A DNA stretch of 64,000 bases from Pseudanabaena sp. M085S1SP2A07QC. Its GTDB lineage: Bacteria; Cyanobacteriota; Cyanobacteriia; Pseudanabaenales; Pseudanabaenaceae. The stretch's first letter is position 1. Each line of letters begins with the position of its first letter. The notes beneath the pieces were generated by a model. That model saw only the letters and a program-made list of their open reading frames with translations, was not told the DNA's origin and ran no database searches. Made by a program: the position numbers and the translations under genes. The DNA is taken from assembly GCA_020404895.1 (NCBI GenBank), contig JADBWK010000064.1, forward strand, positions 1-64,000. Direction: 5' to 3'. This document shows positions 36,176 to 46,498 of this stretch, piece by piece.

Positions 36176-37447
36176 ATGGCTCACATTGGTCTAATCTGCG
36201 TCCCTGCCACAGGACATCTCAACCCAATGATAACTCTTGGATATGAACTAAAGAAAAGAGGTCATCAAGTAACTGTAATTAACGTTTTGGATGCTAAGGA
36301 AAAAGCAAAAAATGCAGGATTAGATTTTAAAGTTTATGCTGAACATACTTGTCCACTAGGATTTACGCCAGACTCTTTAGTCAAAATGGGTGAACTAAGT
36401 GGAATGGATGCATTTCGCTACACAATTGAGTTGTTTCAGCAAGGTGCAATTAGGATGATGAAAGAAGGGATTGATGCAGTTCGTAATGCTCATGTTGACT
36501 TGCTTTTGATTGACCAAGCCTCTTTTGGGGCTTCCAGTGTTGCAGAATATTTAGAGATTCCCTTCATTAGTGTCAGTTGCGCCCTTATGTTAAATCGTGA
36601 CGAATTCGTTCCGCCTCTTAATTTCGGATGGATTTATTCAGATAGTCTTTGGGCTAGACTGCGTAACCAAATTGGCTATAAATTGCTAGATCGCCTAGTC
36701 AAACCAATTGTAGAAACTATTAACGAGTATAGGCGGTCATGGAATCTCTCTCCTTTTATCCACGCTAATGATGCCTATTCTAAATTAGCTCAAATTTGTC
36801 AGCAGCCTGTAGAATTTGAGTTTCCTAGGCAGCAGTTACCAGATTGCTTCCATTTCACAGGCTCTTTTCATAATCCCTTAAGTCGAGCGACTGTTGATTT
36901 CCCTTACGAAAAATTGAATGGAAAACCATTAATCTATGCTTCAATGGGAACTATTCAAAATCGATTGCTCAGTATTTTTAACCAAATCGCAGAAGCCTGC
37001 CAAGACTTGGATGCTCAACTAATTATTTCGTTGGGAGGGTCGGCTGAGCCTGACAGTTTACCTAACTTTGCTGGAGATCCGATTGTAGTCAAATATGCTC
37101 CGCAGCTAGAGATTCTTCAAAAAGCTCAGCTTACTATTACTCATGCTGGACTAAATACAGTATTAGAATCGTTGAGTTGTGGTGTACCGATGGTTGCCAT
37201 TCCGATCGCCAATGATCAACCAGGCGTAGCATCTCGAATAGCTTGGACGGAGACAGGTGTAGTTATTCCTGTGAAGAAATTAACCGTTCCTAAATTACGA
37301 AATGCTGTTCAAACAGTGTTGACACAACCAAAATATCGAGATAACGCTAAAAAGATGCAATTGGCTATGCGAAAAGCTGGTGGAGTCAATCTAGCTGCTG
37401 ATATTGTTGAAAAAGTGATTGCCACGGGTAAACCTGTAGCGCGAATT

Positions 37448-37453
<6 letters not shown>
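36176..37453 (+). CDS. UDP-glycosyltransferase (MGT/CrtX-like, GT1)
   Basis: A 425-residue GT-B fold enzyme. The N terminus IGLICVPATGHLNPMITLGY and the C-terminal nucleotide-sugar motif THAGLNTVLESLSCGVPMVA / IPIANDQPGVASRIAWTETG are classic for macrolide and zeaxanthin glucosyltransferases. The catalytic His is in ATGHLNP. The acceptor could be a carotenoid or other lipid; no crt genes adjoin. The stop codon lies in a 23-bp hairpin shared with the HIT gene. Confidence 0.88.
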
Positions 37454-37859
<406 letters not shown>

Positions 37860-37891
37860 TCACTTTGTGCTCAAACCCAAGCCAAGAAATT

Positions 37892-37945
37892 TTTTGAAAG
37901 TGTTGCAAAGCAACACTTTCAAAATTGTGACGCAAAGCGTCACAA
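37892..37945. repeat. Two adjacent GC-AAA-GC hairpins after dapF
   Basis: TTTTGAAAGTGTTGC / GCAACACTTTCAAAA (loop AAA) is followed at once by TTGTGACGC / GCGTCACAA (loop AAA). On its left is an inverted copy of the module (GCTCAAACCCAAGCCAAG). It could terminate dapF on the minus strand. Confidence 0.8.
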
Positions 37946-37959
37946 TAGCCGCAGCTAAT

Positions 37960-38805
37960 TTACAATTCGTTCTTTGCTGAACCTGTAAACACAAGAGTTG
38001 CGGGGCCAGTCATCAAGATGCGATCGCTTTCTTCTGACCACTGGATTTTAAGATCGCCTCCAGGAAGATTTACCGTACAGGTGCGATCGCAAAGATCATT
38101 TAAAACGCCAGCTACAACTGTCGCGCAAGCACCCGTCCCACAAGCCAGAGTTGCTCCTGCGCCGCGTTCCCATACACGCATTTTCACATAGCTGCGATTA
38201 ACGACTTCCACAAATTCGGTATTTGTACGTTTTGGGAAAACAGGATGATGTTCAAAGAGAACGCCAATTTCTGCTAGAGGAATTGTATCAACATCATCAA
38301 CAAAGGTCATACAGTGGGGATTACCCATGCTCACCGTTGTGACATTCCAAGTCTTGCCACCAACTTCAAGTGGAACATTGATAACCTTGTGATCGCTGTC
38401 TCTTAAAGTCGTCGGAATCTCGGTCGCGGTCAAAAATGGCTTGCCCATGTCCACAGTTACCTGTCCATCCGCATCCATTTGTGGCACAATCAAACCTGCC
38501 CCAGTTTGAATCTGATACTTGCTGTCAGTAGTTGGAATATTCAAGTCCTGCATAAATTTAGCTAAGCAGCGAATTCCATTGCCGCACATCTCTGGCTCAG
38601 AACCATCGGAATTAAAAATCCGCATCCGATGCTCTCCATTAGCTTCAGCTAACAGAAAAATGACTCCATCTGCGCCAATACCAAAATTGCGATCGCACCA
38701 TTTGACAGCCTGCTCAGAGGTGAGAATTGGTTCGGCACTGTGACGGTTATCGATCAGGATAAAATCGTTACCTAAGCCGTGATATTTACTAAATGCGATC
38801 GACAT
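37960..38805 (-). CDS. dapF: Diaminopimelate epimerase
   Basis: A 281-residue PLP-independent epimerase converting LL- to meso-diaminopimelate for lysine and peptidoglycan. The two catalytic cysteines are in [13 protein letters not shown] and [13 protein letters not shown]. The N terminus [20 protein letters not shown] and [15 protein letters not shown] are standard. Full length. Single gene between a hairpin pair (3') and a TA-bounded MITE (5'). Confidence 0.96.
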   Translation of the reverse strand: MSIAFSKYHGLGNDFILIDNRHSAEPILTSEQAVKWCDRNFGIGADGVIFLLAEANGEHRMRIFNSDGSEPEMCGNGIRCLAKFMQDLNIPTTDSKYQIQTGAGLIVPQMDADGQVTVDMGKPFLTATEIPTTLRDSDHKVINVPLEVGGKTWNVTTVSMGNPHCMTFVDDVDTIPLAEIGVLFEHHPVFPKRTNTEFVEVVNRSYVKMRVWERGAGATLACGTGACATVVAGVLNDLCDRTCTVNLPGGDLKIQWSEESDRILMTGPATLVFTGSAKNEL

Positions 38806-38834
38806 GGATTAATTTAATATATTTTTGAATATTA

Positions 38835-38926
38835 TAGGACTTACGCAAAAATGCTTGAAACCTGCATTTTATCGTAGGGGCAATTCATGAATTGCCCCTA
38901 CATTTCGTCCTTTTGCGTAAGTCCTA
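38835..38926. mobile_element. TA-bounded MITE, copy 2
   Basis: TAGGACTTACGCAAAA and TTTTGCGTAAGTCCTA are the ends. The centre GTAGGGGCAATTCATGAATT+GCCCCTAC is a perfect palindrome. 92 bp, no ORF. It lies about 30 bp upstream of dapF and may carry or disturb its promoter. Confidence 0.88.
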
Positions 38927-39132
38927 TATTATATCGATCTGCGCCGCAAATCTCTTGCTATAGCCACTTGTTTATTGGAAATGACTGCACTACGCACCGC
39001 CATCTACTTTTTACAGTTTTCAGTTTGCCATGAACTGAATCAACGTAACTGATAATGTTACAAGAAGATTGTAGTGCTGATTTTTATCTCCAAGCATAGG
39101 CATTTTGTACCGATATTACACAGAAAAACATT

Positions 39133-39579
39133 ATGACAGTTGAATTTCCATCCTTTACCCATACTTTATTAGCTGCCAAAAAATCTAAAGGCTTAAGCTT
39201 TGCTGACCTCGAAAAGTTAATTGGACATGATGAAGTTTGGATTGCTTCTCTTTTTTATGGTCAAAATAGCACTAGTGTTGAAGAAGCAACCACAATCGCT
39301 GATGCACTAGGTCTGGGTGAGGATATCGTCGCCGCTTTGAGTTCCTATCCTAGCAAAGGCTTAGGGCCAGTCGTGCCAACCGATCCATTGATCTACCGCT
39401 TCTATGAAATCATGCAGGTCTATGGCTATCCGATCAAAGAAATCATCCATGAGAAGTTTGGCGATGGCATCATGAGCGCTATTGATTTCACGCTGGACAT
39501 TGAAAAAGTAGAAGATCCTAAAGGCGATCGCGTCAAAGTAACGATGAACGGCAAGTTCCTTCCTTATAAAAAGTGGTAA
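39133..39579 (+). CDS. cynS: Cyanate hydratase (cyanase)
   Basis: A 148-residue enzyme that converts cyanate and bicarbonate to carbamate, then ammonia and CO2. It has an N-terminal HTH-like domain ([20 protein letters not shown]) and a C-terminal catalytic domain. The Arg and Glu are in [16 protein letters not shown] and the Ser in [14 protein letters not shown]. Standard length. The ATG at 39133 is preceded by an AT-rich leader. No cyanate transporter genes adjoin. Confidence 0.96.
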   Translation: MTVEFPSFTHTLLAAKKSKGLSFADLEKLIGHDEVWIASLFYGQNSTSVEEATTIADALGLGEDIVAALSSYPSKGLGPVVPTDPLIYRFYEIMQVYGYPIKEIIHEKFGDGIMSAIDFTLDIEKVEDPKGDRVKVTMNGKFLPYKKW

Positions 39580-39581
39580 AG

Positions 39582-39616
39582 AATAAAGAAGGCGGGCAAA
39601 GCCCGCCTTCTTTATT
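39582..39616. terminator. 16-bp perfect hairpin between cynS and VOC gene
   Basis: AATAAAGAAGGCGGGC, loop AAA, GCCCGCCTTCTTTATT. The VOC-gene stop (39612-39614) is inside the right arm; the cynS stop is 3 nt outside the left arm. Confidence 0.88.
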
Positions 39617-39998
39617 GCATTAATTCGATCAGTAATCCATCAGGATCAGCAATAAAAGCAACTTGATAGGTGCGATCGCCTATAGTTTGTTCTCTCGGAG
39701 GCAATAATAATTTGATCTTCCCTAATTTATTAACAAGGGATTGCAAAAAAGCTTCCAAATTTTCCACATGAAACGATAGGTGATAGTAACCCACATAATG
39801 CTCATCACCAAAAGCATTAGAGACATTCTTTGGCTCAGGCACTTGCATTAGTTCGAGATTAGTTCCAGCACCATGCATCCAACAAGCCAGCGTAATCCCC
39901 GCCGTAAAGCGCTCAGTCACCTCAAAGCCTAATGCTTCATAAAAGGCGATCGCTCGAAAAATATCCGCAGTTTTAATCGAGGTATGGTGATGTTGCAT
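39612..39998 (-). CDS. VOC/glyoxalase-like protein
   Basis: A 128-residue vicinal-oxygen-chelate protein. The metal-ligand-type positions are the first His pair (MQHHHTSIKTADIFRAIAFY), Glu in NLELMQVPEP, His in YYHLSFHVENLEAF and the final Glu in FIADPDGLLIELMQ. The spacing fits lactoylglutathione lyase (GloA)-like proteins, but the N terminus is shorter than classic GloA and a different substrate is possible. Follows the WecG-like gene on the same strand by 10 bp. Confidence 0.85.
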   Translation of the reverse strand: MQHHHTSIKTADIFRAIAFYEALGFEVTERFTAGITLACWMHGAGTNLELMQVPEPKNVSNAFGDEHYVGYYHLSFHVENLEAFLQSLVNKLGKIKLLLPPREQTIGDRTYQVAFIADPDGLLIELMQ

Positions 39999-40008
39999 AG
40001 TAATCTAG

Positions 40009-40755
40009 CTAAGCTTTTTTGGGTTTGAACAAAGAATCTTTAGTGACACACCAAACGAAATGAGGCAGTGAGAGCATTCGCTTCCATCTCCAAGGCTCTT
40101 GGTAGAGACGATATAGCCACTCTAGATTGTTGTTGCTAAACCACTCAGGAGCACGAGTTTTTGTGCCAGCCCAGACATCAAAACTACCACCTACACCAAT
40201 CCACACAGCACTGGGACTAAGATGGCGATATTTCTGAATCCATAGCTCTTGGCGCGGTACACCTAAACCGACAAGAATCAGCTCTGGTTGAGAGCTTTGC
40301 AACTGCTCACAGACTTGCTGCTCCAGTACTTCATCAAAATAACCATGATGGGTTCCCGCGATCGCAATATCAGCCCATTTTTGTTGCCAAATATCGACAA
40401 CATTATCGACAACATTAGGAGCACCACCAAGCAAAAAGATCCGCCATTGTTTCTTAGCTGCAATCTCCACAACTTGCTCGGATAGTTCGATGCCTGGGCA
40501 ACGATTAATTTTTTCACCTTGCGATCGCAGGTATAGCACAATGCCAGCTCCATCTGGTACAACTAACTCAGCTTGTTGAATGACTTTAGCCAAATCAGAG
40601 TTTTTACGAGCCTGCATTGTCATTTCAGCATTCAGCGTCACAACATGAGCACCTTGATTGGCTTGTAATTTTTGGACAAGCCAATCTCTATAGTTTTCAT
40701 GGATATGAACGGGCATCTCAAGGACAGCAAACTGACGCAAAATAACTTTCTCCAA
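40009..40755 (-). CDS. WecG/TagA/CpsF-family glycosyltransferase
   Basis: A 248-residue GT26 enzyme that adds a sugar to a polyprenyl-linked precursor in surface polysaccharide synthesis. Motifs are HVVTLNAEMTMQARKNSDLA, ELVVPDGAGIVLYLRSQGE (the catalytic-Asp region), RIFLLGGAPNVV, LILVGLGVPRQELWIQKY and AVWIGVGGSFDVWAGTKTRA / PEWFSNNNLEWLYRLYQEPW. Complete. It is 10 bp upstream of the VOC gene on the same strand. Confidence 0.92.
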   Translation of the reverse strand: MEKVILRQFAVLEMPVHIHENYRDWLVQKLQANQGAHVVTLNAEMTMQARKNSDLAKVIQQAELVVPDGAGIVLYLRSQGEKINRCPGIELSEQVVEIAAKKQWRIFLLGGAPNVVDNVVDIWQQKWADIAIAGTHHGYFDEVLEQQVCEQLQSSQPELILVGLGVPRQELWIQKYRHLSPSAVWIGVGGSFDVWAGTKTRAPEWFSNNNLEWLYRLYQEPWRWKRMLSLPHFVWCVTKDSLFKPKKA

Positions 40756-40838
40756 ATACTGCGTAATTATCAGTTTATCATTTTATAATGACCGAAGGTA
40801 TATTGAACGCAAAGCGCTGTAGGTTCATTTGAAAACCG

Positions 40839-41753
40839 CTACGTTGTTTTGCGCTTGAAGAGAATATTCTCACTGACTATCTGACAGTAGGAATTTAGCC
40901 ATAAGAGGGAGATTTGAGATATCTGTCCAGATTCTAAACTGACAATAGAGAAGTTACGATATTCTCCGTCATTATTTTTGACAATTCTCGGTGCACAAGC
41001 AGCATTTAGAAAAGTCGTCCCCATGTCGTTAGTCGCAATCACCTCACGAGTTCGGTGGGAATTGAGGCGTAAACTATGATGCATATGTCCAAAGGTAGCC
41101 AAAGGAACTGTTTTTCTCATTTGATAGGATTGGGAGAGTGCCTCTGCAAAATCAGGATCACCATAGTCACCGCCGCCGATTTTCCAATCTTTGCCGCAAA
41201 TAGAATGCTCCTCACTACCCAATCCATAGGGACCATTGTGACCTAAAAATATTATGTTTTCGTAAGCCGCGTTGGTAACAGATTCAGTAATGCGTTGAGT
41301 TGATTCCATAAAGTTTTTAATGTTATAGCGATCGCGATAAAAAGCTTCTTTTTTCCATTTAGAGCTTCCCCAACTAAAGGGACGTGCCCCAACTACTGAG
41401 AGCTTTAATTCAGGAAAGTCTAGCCAACTGTAGCCGACATGCATTCCGCCTAAAATATCTAATTGCTGCTGCACACGATCTTCCTTAGTGCGATCGTAGG
41501 GACAGTTGTTTTTTTTAGAGTTTTTGTTATTATCTGAGGTACTGTACCAAGCGTCATGATTGCCTAAAATAACTGCTTTCGGCATATCGAGATTGGCGAT
41601 CGCTCTGACAACTTCTACTGACTCATTACCAAAGTCACCAACAAATAGAACTAAGTCAATTCCCAAAGACTGAAGAGCTAAGCGATCTTCAACAGGCTGC
41701 CATAAATCATGAACATCCCCAACAACAGCTATTTTAATTGACGAATCCGACAT
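40839..41753 (-). CDS. Calcineurin-like metallophosphoesterase
   Basis: A 304-residue phosphoesterase. Metal-binding motifs are IAVVGDVHDLWQ (D-x-H), LVLFVGDFGNES (GD), AVILGNHDAWYS (GNH), IIFLGHNGPYG (H) and PLATFGHMHHSLR (GHxH). It matches a family recalled as restricted to cyanobacteria and plants, with no known substrate. Upstream of it lies an inverted-repeat region (41901-42030). Confidence 0.85.
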   Translation of the reverse strand: MSDSSIKIAVVGDVHDLWQPVEDRLALQSLGIDLVLFVGDFGNESVEVVRAIANLDMPKAVILGNHDAWYSTSDNNKNSKKNNCPYDRTKEDRVQQQLDILGGMHVGYSWLDFPELKLSVVGARPFSWGSSKWKKEAFYRDRYNIKNFMESTQRITESVTNAAYENIIFLGHNGPYGLGSEEHSICGKDWKIGGGDYGDPDFAEALSQSYQMRKTVPLATFGHMHHSLRLNSHRTREVIATNDMGTTFLNAACAPRIVKNNDGEYRNFSIVSLESGQISQISLLWLNSYCQIVSENILFKRKTT

Positions 41754-41900
41754 GACCTAATTGCTAAAAAAGGATGTTACCTCACTATCATAAATAAAAA
41801 ATGTATTTAGCAGCCTGTTGGGGAAACCTATTTTCTTCATTTGGGAATGCTTTGCCCAAAATTTCACAACGCAGGGTCAAGTTGTCTGTAAAAGCATAGA

Positions 41901-42030
41901 GGGCTTAGCATTTGCGGATCGATTTTTTTGTGATGGATTTTGTGGCGCAAATGCTAAGCCCCTACGAGCGTACTGTGGTAAATCACGACGCGAATAAATT
42001 GTGACATTAACAAATTCCACGTAACATCAG
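41901..42030. repeat. Inverted repeat and isolated element terminus
   Basis: GGGCTTAGCATTTGCG (41901-41916) pairs with CGCAAATGCTAAGCCC (41946-41961). The string TCCACGTAACATCAG at 42016-42030 is identical to the right terminus of the element at 7308-7458. A short GATGTTAC at about 41771 may be what is left of the left terminus. The rest of this 340-bp gap shows no gene. Confidence 0.7.
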
Positions 42031-42099
42031 GTAATAAAAGCAGTGCTTTTTTTCCCTGCTTTTTTCCTGATTCATTAAAATCCAAGAACTATTAAGAGA

Positions 42100-43035
42100 A
42101 TGCCGAAAAAAGTCTTTATAACAGGTGCTAGTGGTTGTGTTGGTCATTATTTGATCGAGATGCTTTTAGCCAAAACTGATTACGAGCTATATCTGCTAGT
42201 GCGCGATCGCAGCAAATTGCAAATTGATATTAGCGATCTCCCTAACGTGCATGTCATCGAAGATCCGATGCAGAATATCGGTAATCACAAAGACTTACTT
42301 CGCACGATGGAATTTGTTGTCAGTACCGCTGCTGCTTGGGGGGGAGAAGAAGCTTTTGTGGTTAATCGTGATAAAACCATTGAGCTGTTTTCGATGCTCG
42401 ACCCGCAGGTGTGCGAACGTGCTATCTATTTCTCCACAGCCAGTATTCTGGATTCCCATAATCAGATTATTCCTGAGGCAGGGCAAATTGGCACACCATA
42501 TATTGCCTCGAAACATGCTTGTCTTGAAGCTGTAGAAAATTCAATAATTCGCGATCGCTTGATTACCATTTTCCCTACTCTAGTTTTTGGTGGTGCTCCT
42601 GACAAACCCTATTCCCATCTTTCCAAAGGACTGAAGGATATTCTTAAATATGTACCCTATGCAAGATTCTTAAAGGCTGATGGTAGTTTCCATTTTGTCC
42701 ATGCGATCGATATTGCACAAGTGGTTACTCATCTCCTGACTGCGCCTTCAGTGCCATCGTCTCCTGCTCGTCTAGTTTTAGGAATGCAGAAATTGACTGC
42801 TGAAGGCCTAGTTGCTCAATTCTGTGAATATTTGAATTTAAAGGTTGGCTGGCAATTGAGTTTAAATCCATTCCTAATCGATGCCGTGATCAAATTATTC
42901 CGTATCGAAGTCGCCGCATGGGATCGCTTTTGTATTGCCCAACGCCATTTCACCTATGACATCGTTGCTCCAGAAACCTTCGGTTTGACGTCAAAATATC
43001 CCCGCCTAGCAAATTTACTTGCAGAAGTTAAATAA
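42100..43035 (+). CDS. NAD(P)-dependent epimerase/dehydratase (extended SDR)
   Basis: A 311-residue Rossmann protein. The dinucleotide-binding loop is VFITGASGCVGHYLIEMLL. The active-site region is AIYFSTASILDSHN with the Ser, and a YxxxK-type pair is found in TPYIASKHACLEAVE. HFVHAIDIAQVVTHLL is typical of the family. The substrate is unknown. Its stop is in the left arm of a 24-bp hairpin shared with the NB-ARC gene. Confidence 0.85.
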   Translation: MPKKVFITGASGCVGHYLIEMLLAKTDYELYLLVRDRSKLQIDISDLPNVHVIEDPMQNIGNHKDLLRTMEFVVSTAAAWGGEEAFVVNRDKTIELFSMLDPQVCERAIYFSTASILDSHNQIIPEAGQIGTPYIASKHACLEAVENSIIRDRLITIFPTLVFGGAPDKPYSHLSKGLKDILKYVPYARFLKADGSFHFVHAIDIAQVVTHLLTAPSVPSSPARLVLGMQKLTAEGLVAQFCEYLNLKVGWQLSLNPFLIDAVIKLFRIEVAAWDRFCIAQRHFTYDIVAPETFGLTSKYPRLANLLAEVK

Positions 43036-43077
43036 ATAAAAAAGCTTCCCTTTGGGAAGCTTTTTTATTTATTTAAC
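43027..43077. terminator. 24-bp perfect hairpin holding both convergent stops
   Basis: GTTAAATAAATAAAAAAGCT+TCCC (43027-43050), the loop TTT and its exact complement (43054-43077). The epimerase stop is 43033-43035 and the NB-ARC stop 43073-43075. The apex is CC-TTT-GG here instead of GC-NNN-GC. Confidence 0.9.
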
Positions 43078-45196
43078 CAAGCTTTTTAGAACGATTGGCT
43101 CGCAAATCTTGCTTTCTCTTTCTGGCTTGGGCGCGGCGATCTCTTGGAGTTGGTAGATTAGCGGGTGGCTCGACAATCTTTACCTCATTAATAAAGACCA
43201 AGCGGGCATCAACAGGTTGATTGAGAGTATCTGTGATTTTTACAGCTTCAAAATCAGCATCGATCGCTGCAAATTCAGTCTCGTTCAGCCAAGCATGATA
43301 CTTCTTACGGAATTTAGGTTGTTGCTTCAGTTCCTGTTGCAACTGTTCGAGGGAGCCTTCTGTCCATTGATAGTAAAGATTTTTACTACGGATTTGGGTT
43401 TTTGTCTCGGAAGTTTGTTGAGCAAGAGGATTATTTGCCCAAGGAATCCGATGATCCCATGTGGCAAGCCCACCTGCGCGATCGCTTTCTAGCAATCTCT
43501 CTAAAATTTGCAGATCAGAATGCTCAGTCACCCGTTCTGGGAAACGGCAAAAGCTCTTAGTGAGGTCAGTTTGAGATGCTTTCAGGAGATTCATAATATT
43601 GCCTTGAGCATAGCCGATCGCAGTTTGCCGATCGCGTAAAGTCTCCAGCAAGCTATGCAATTCGCGCTGCAAAGTATCGACAGTGCCATAGTAAGCCAAG
43701 AGGCGATTGGTAAGTGGTTGCAAAATATGACGAATCTGGGTTTCGCGAATGTAGTCTTCGGCGCGATGTTGGACGAGAGCATAACTCATTAAGAATTCAG
43801 GACTACGCTCAATTGCCGCATTGTAAGCCATATCGACCAAGCGATCGGTCATATATTCCATAACTACAGGCTGCTGCGTGAAGCTGTTGGCATTCTTCTC
43901 AATCAGCGATCGCCAGCGCAAAGAAATTACTGATTCCAAAATTTGTGATTTAGAAATCATTGGCACAATATCTTGACGCAGATTGTCAGTAGTAATCGGT
44001 TCACGCTCGATTGCTAGCCAATACATCACCTGTTGCTCACGTTCTGAAAGGCGGCCATACTGTTGATCAAGCAGATAACGGATATCCCCAAACACATTCG
44101 CCTCTTGGTCGAGAAATTCTTGAATGTCACCATCGAACATGCTGTTGATCGAACGTGACACTACTGTCAATGCGAGGGGATTGCCACAATAGAAGTCGAT
44201 CAATTTCCGAGTTGCCGAAGCGCTCGCCAAATCTGGTTGAAACATTTGTCTCGCTTCTTCTTTTAAGCCAGTCAATTGCAAAGAACGTACCATGCGATCG
44301 CTGCTGTCGGGAGGCAACACATCATGGGGTTTTTCGCGGCTGGTCAGAATCAAGCAACTTTGATGACGCACTTCCCCAACTTGACGAAATAACTCGCCAT
44401 AGCCTTCATAGCCTTCGTTATACTGTCCCGTAATTTCGCCACTGCGAAGGATTGACTCAACATTGTCCAACACAATCAAGCAGCGTGATTGCTTCAGTAC
44501 AGGAATGAATAGTCCCAAGAGACTGTTTAGATCTTGAGGCAAAGTAGAGATCGCTTGATTTGTCAAAAAGCAGACCAATTCTGCAAGCAGCGTTTCTACA
44601 GTTGGCGCATTACGTAGGGATTTCCAAGCGATCAGCGTAAATTCAGATTGCACTTGTTCCGCAAGCTTGGTGGCAAAGGCAGTTTTCCCGATCCCGCCCA
44701 TACCGAATACTCCTAAAAGACGGCAGCGATCGCTAGTTATCCAATTTTTGCCCGTAGCAAGTTCTTGGGTACGACCATAAAAAATTGATGTATCGATCGC
44801 ATTGCCCCAATCACAGCGCTTAGCATTCATATCGATGATTGGTTCCGCATTGTGAGGATTAACAAGACTCAATGGATTGTGAGGATTGTGAGCGATCGTC
44901 TGGGTTGATTCCTGTGGAGTATCTGGAGTTTGAAAATTTTTGGATTGAGTCCTTACCACGACTTGCAGATTGTGCTTTGTAACCCTCTCCTCAAAAGCAT
45001 CTGACAAGATCTTCCACAGACGATAACCAACATCACGAATATATGAGGAGTCATATCCGCAAACCTCAGCAATCTCAGAATAAGTCCTGCCATCCCATGT
45101 TTGGCGAAATACTTGCTCCTGAATATTACTCAAGCGCTTGTTTTGTAAGGCTTTATCAACAATTGCGATCGCGTCTTCAATAGTCATCGTGGTCAT
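43073..45196 (-). CDS. NB-ARC STAND NTPase with vMAP-type N-terminal HTH
   Basis: A 707-residue AP-ATPase. The N terminus MTTMTIEDAIAIVDKALQNK with LSNIQEQVFRQTWDGRTYSE is the HTH module common to cyanobacterial vWA-MoxR-associated and NB-ARC proteins. The P-loop is LLGVFGMGGIGKTAFATKLA, Walker B SRCLIVLDNVESIL, the sensor LILTSREKP and the GLPL-like GNPLALTVV. A winged helix and helices follow, then a very basic end (RRAQARKRKQDLRANRSKKL). The ATG at 45196 is preferred over the track start 45214 because GAGGAG lies just upstream. There are no C-terminal WD40 or TPR repeats, which is unusual for this group. Confidence 0.88.
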   Translation of the reverse strand: MTTMTIEDAIAIVDKALQNKRLSNIQEQVFRQTWDGRTYSEIAEVCGYDSSYIRDVGYRLWKILSDAFEERVTKHNLQVVVRTQSKNFQTPDTPQESTQTIAHNPHNPLSLVNPHNAEPIIDMNAKRCDWGNAIDTSIFYGRTQELATGKNWITSDRCRLLGVFGMGGIGKTAFATKLAEQVQSEFTLIAWKSLRNAPTVETLLAELVCFLTNQAISTLPQDLNSLLGLFIPVLKQSRCLIVLDNVESILRSGEITGQYNEGYEGYGELFRQVGEVRHQSCLILTSREKPHDVLPPDSSDRMVRSLQLTGLKEEARQMFQPDLASASATRKLIDFYCGNPLALTVVSRSINSMFDGDIQEFLDQEANVFGDIRYLLDQQYGRLSEREQQVMYWLAIEREPITTDNLRQDIVPMISKSQILESVISLRWRSLIEKNANSFTQQPVVMEYMTDRLVDMAYNAAIERSPEFLMSYALVQHRAEDYIRETQIRHILQPLTNRLLAYYGTVDTLQRELHSLLETLRDRQTAIGYAQGNIMNLLKASQTDLTKSFCRFPERVTEHSDLQILERLLESDRAGGLATWDHRIPWANNPLAQQTSETKTQIRSKNLYYQWTEGSLEQLQQELKQQPKFRKKYHAWLNETEFAAIDADFEAVKITDTLNQPVDARLVFINEVKIVEPPANLPTPRDRRAQARKRKQDLRANRSKKLG

Positions 45197-45214
45197 GCTC
45201 GTAACTCCTCTCAA

Positions 45215-46092
45215 TTAATGTCTCAGTGAATGTCTCGATATCGGATTAGTAATGGCGAAAGCAGGACTGAATTTTAAAATTCAAATTTTAGAACTCAAAC
45301 AAACAATCTAAGTTAATGATTACTTGTTTGAAATTGTCTTAATACCTGACGTTATCTAGTAATTAAATTAGCTATCTATAGATGATGACTAATCACAGCA
45401 ATTACAGATGAATTAATAAACATATTCTTGTTTTTTCACGCTAGATAAATAACATATTTTCTTGTATTTGCAATGGATTTTCCTAACTTTTTGTTAGATC
45501 CTGATTTAGTCTGACATTGGTTAATGGATGTAGCAATTTTTTCTTGTCTTTTCTGATGTATCTACATAAACAAGGCTTTACAGATGCCAAACAAGCAGAA
45601 AATACAGCCAATCTAACCATAAATTATTGTTTTTGCTAACAAAATATTTAATTATCTTGTTTTGATTTTCTACAGAATAACAGCGACTGAGACAGGATTT
45701 TTTAAATGAAAAATATTTTTGAATTAATGCAATTGCAGTTTATAAATTAGTAAATAAATAGTGAGCTATTTTTCACTTTATATAGGTGCAAAATTTTAAC
45801 CATATTCCTAATCAGTCTTTGTGATTTTATTCATGTATTTACTGACAAAAAATACTATTTTTTCTGGTGTCCAAATTGAAATTTGGATTGTATGCTGTTT
45901 GCCAACAAAGGTTATGTAGTTGATTTATACAGCTTCAATCCCTTTGCAACATTCGTCAAACTCACTTACCCTCACATAAAGAAATATTTAACTCTTGTAC
46001 CACTGGTAAGTATATATAGCAATAGGAAATTCTTGTTTTCCGACAAAAAACGACTTTTCCTCATATAACCTCACAAGTAGAGGCATTGAAAC
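45215..46092. other. AT-rich intergenic region without a recognised gene
   Basis: An 880-bp gap between the divergent NB-ARC gene and the small protein at 46093. It has AT runs and no strong palindromes, HIP1 sites or repeats of the families seen elsewhere. A 61-residue ORF (45883-46068) has no start context or family likeness. It probably holds both promoters; an untranslated RNA cannot be excluded. Confidence 0.5.
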
Positions 46093-46488
46093 ATGAGCGC
46101 CCCCCATCATTTGCCCCAACGTCACCTTAATTTAATATCGAGTTATCCTCGCCAAACATCAAAATTTGGCGTTCGACCCAGTATTGCCGATCTCTTTTCG
46201 CAATTACTATCTGACATCGAGTCATTTTTATTGGCTTGCACCCATGAGGAGATGTGTAGCTTTTGGAATGCGATCGCCAATCTTCGCCAATACTTACAGA
46301 AAAACACTAATTCTTCAGAAGTTCCGCACTTTCTAAATGGTAGAAAGCAGCAGCGAGACTTTTGCCGCATTTTAGAGGTGTTAGCAGATTTACCCTATCC
46401 GCAATTGCACCTATCGTCGCAATTGCCTGAACGCACAGGCGATCATCGCCAGCATTATGTTTATCCTCACTTAGTAACACAGCGATAA
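46093..46488 (+). CDS. Small protein of unknown family, paralogue 1
   Basis: A 131-residue soluble protein not recognised. The central segment IADLFSQLLSDIESFLLACT and HEEMCSFWNAIANLRQYLQK resembles the corresponding part of the next gene, so the two are probably tandem duplicates. The ends differ (Pro/Gln/His-rich). It lies 10 bp upstream of paralogue 2 and is likely co-transcribed with it. Confidence 0.65.
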   Translation: MSAPHHLPQRHLNLISSYPRQTSKFGVRPSIADLFSQLLSDIESFLLACTHEEMCSFWNAIANLRQYLQKNTNSSEVPHFLNGRKQQRDFCRILEVLADLPYPQLHLSSQLPERTGDHRQHYVYPHLVTQR

Positions 46489-46498
46489 GGGAGGATAT

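Noticed and set aside
39040-39132. NtcA-type site (GTA-N8-TAC) upstream of cynS
   Set aside because: TAC and GTA half-sites occur near 39060 but in the wrong order and with 9-nt spacing.
45883-46068. 61-residue ORF in the AT-rich gap
   Set aside because: No start context, no family likeness and composition like the surrounding non-coding DNA.
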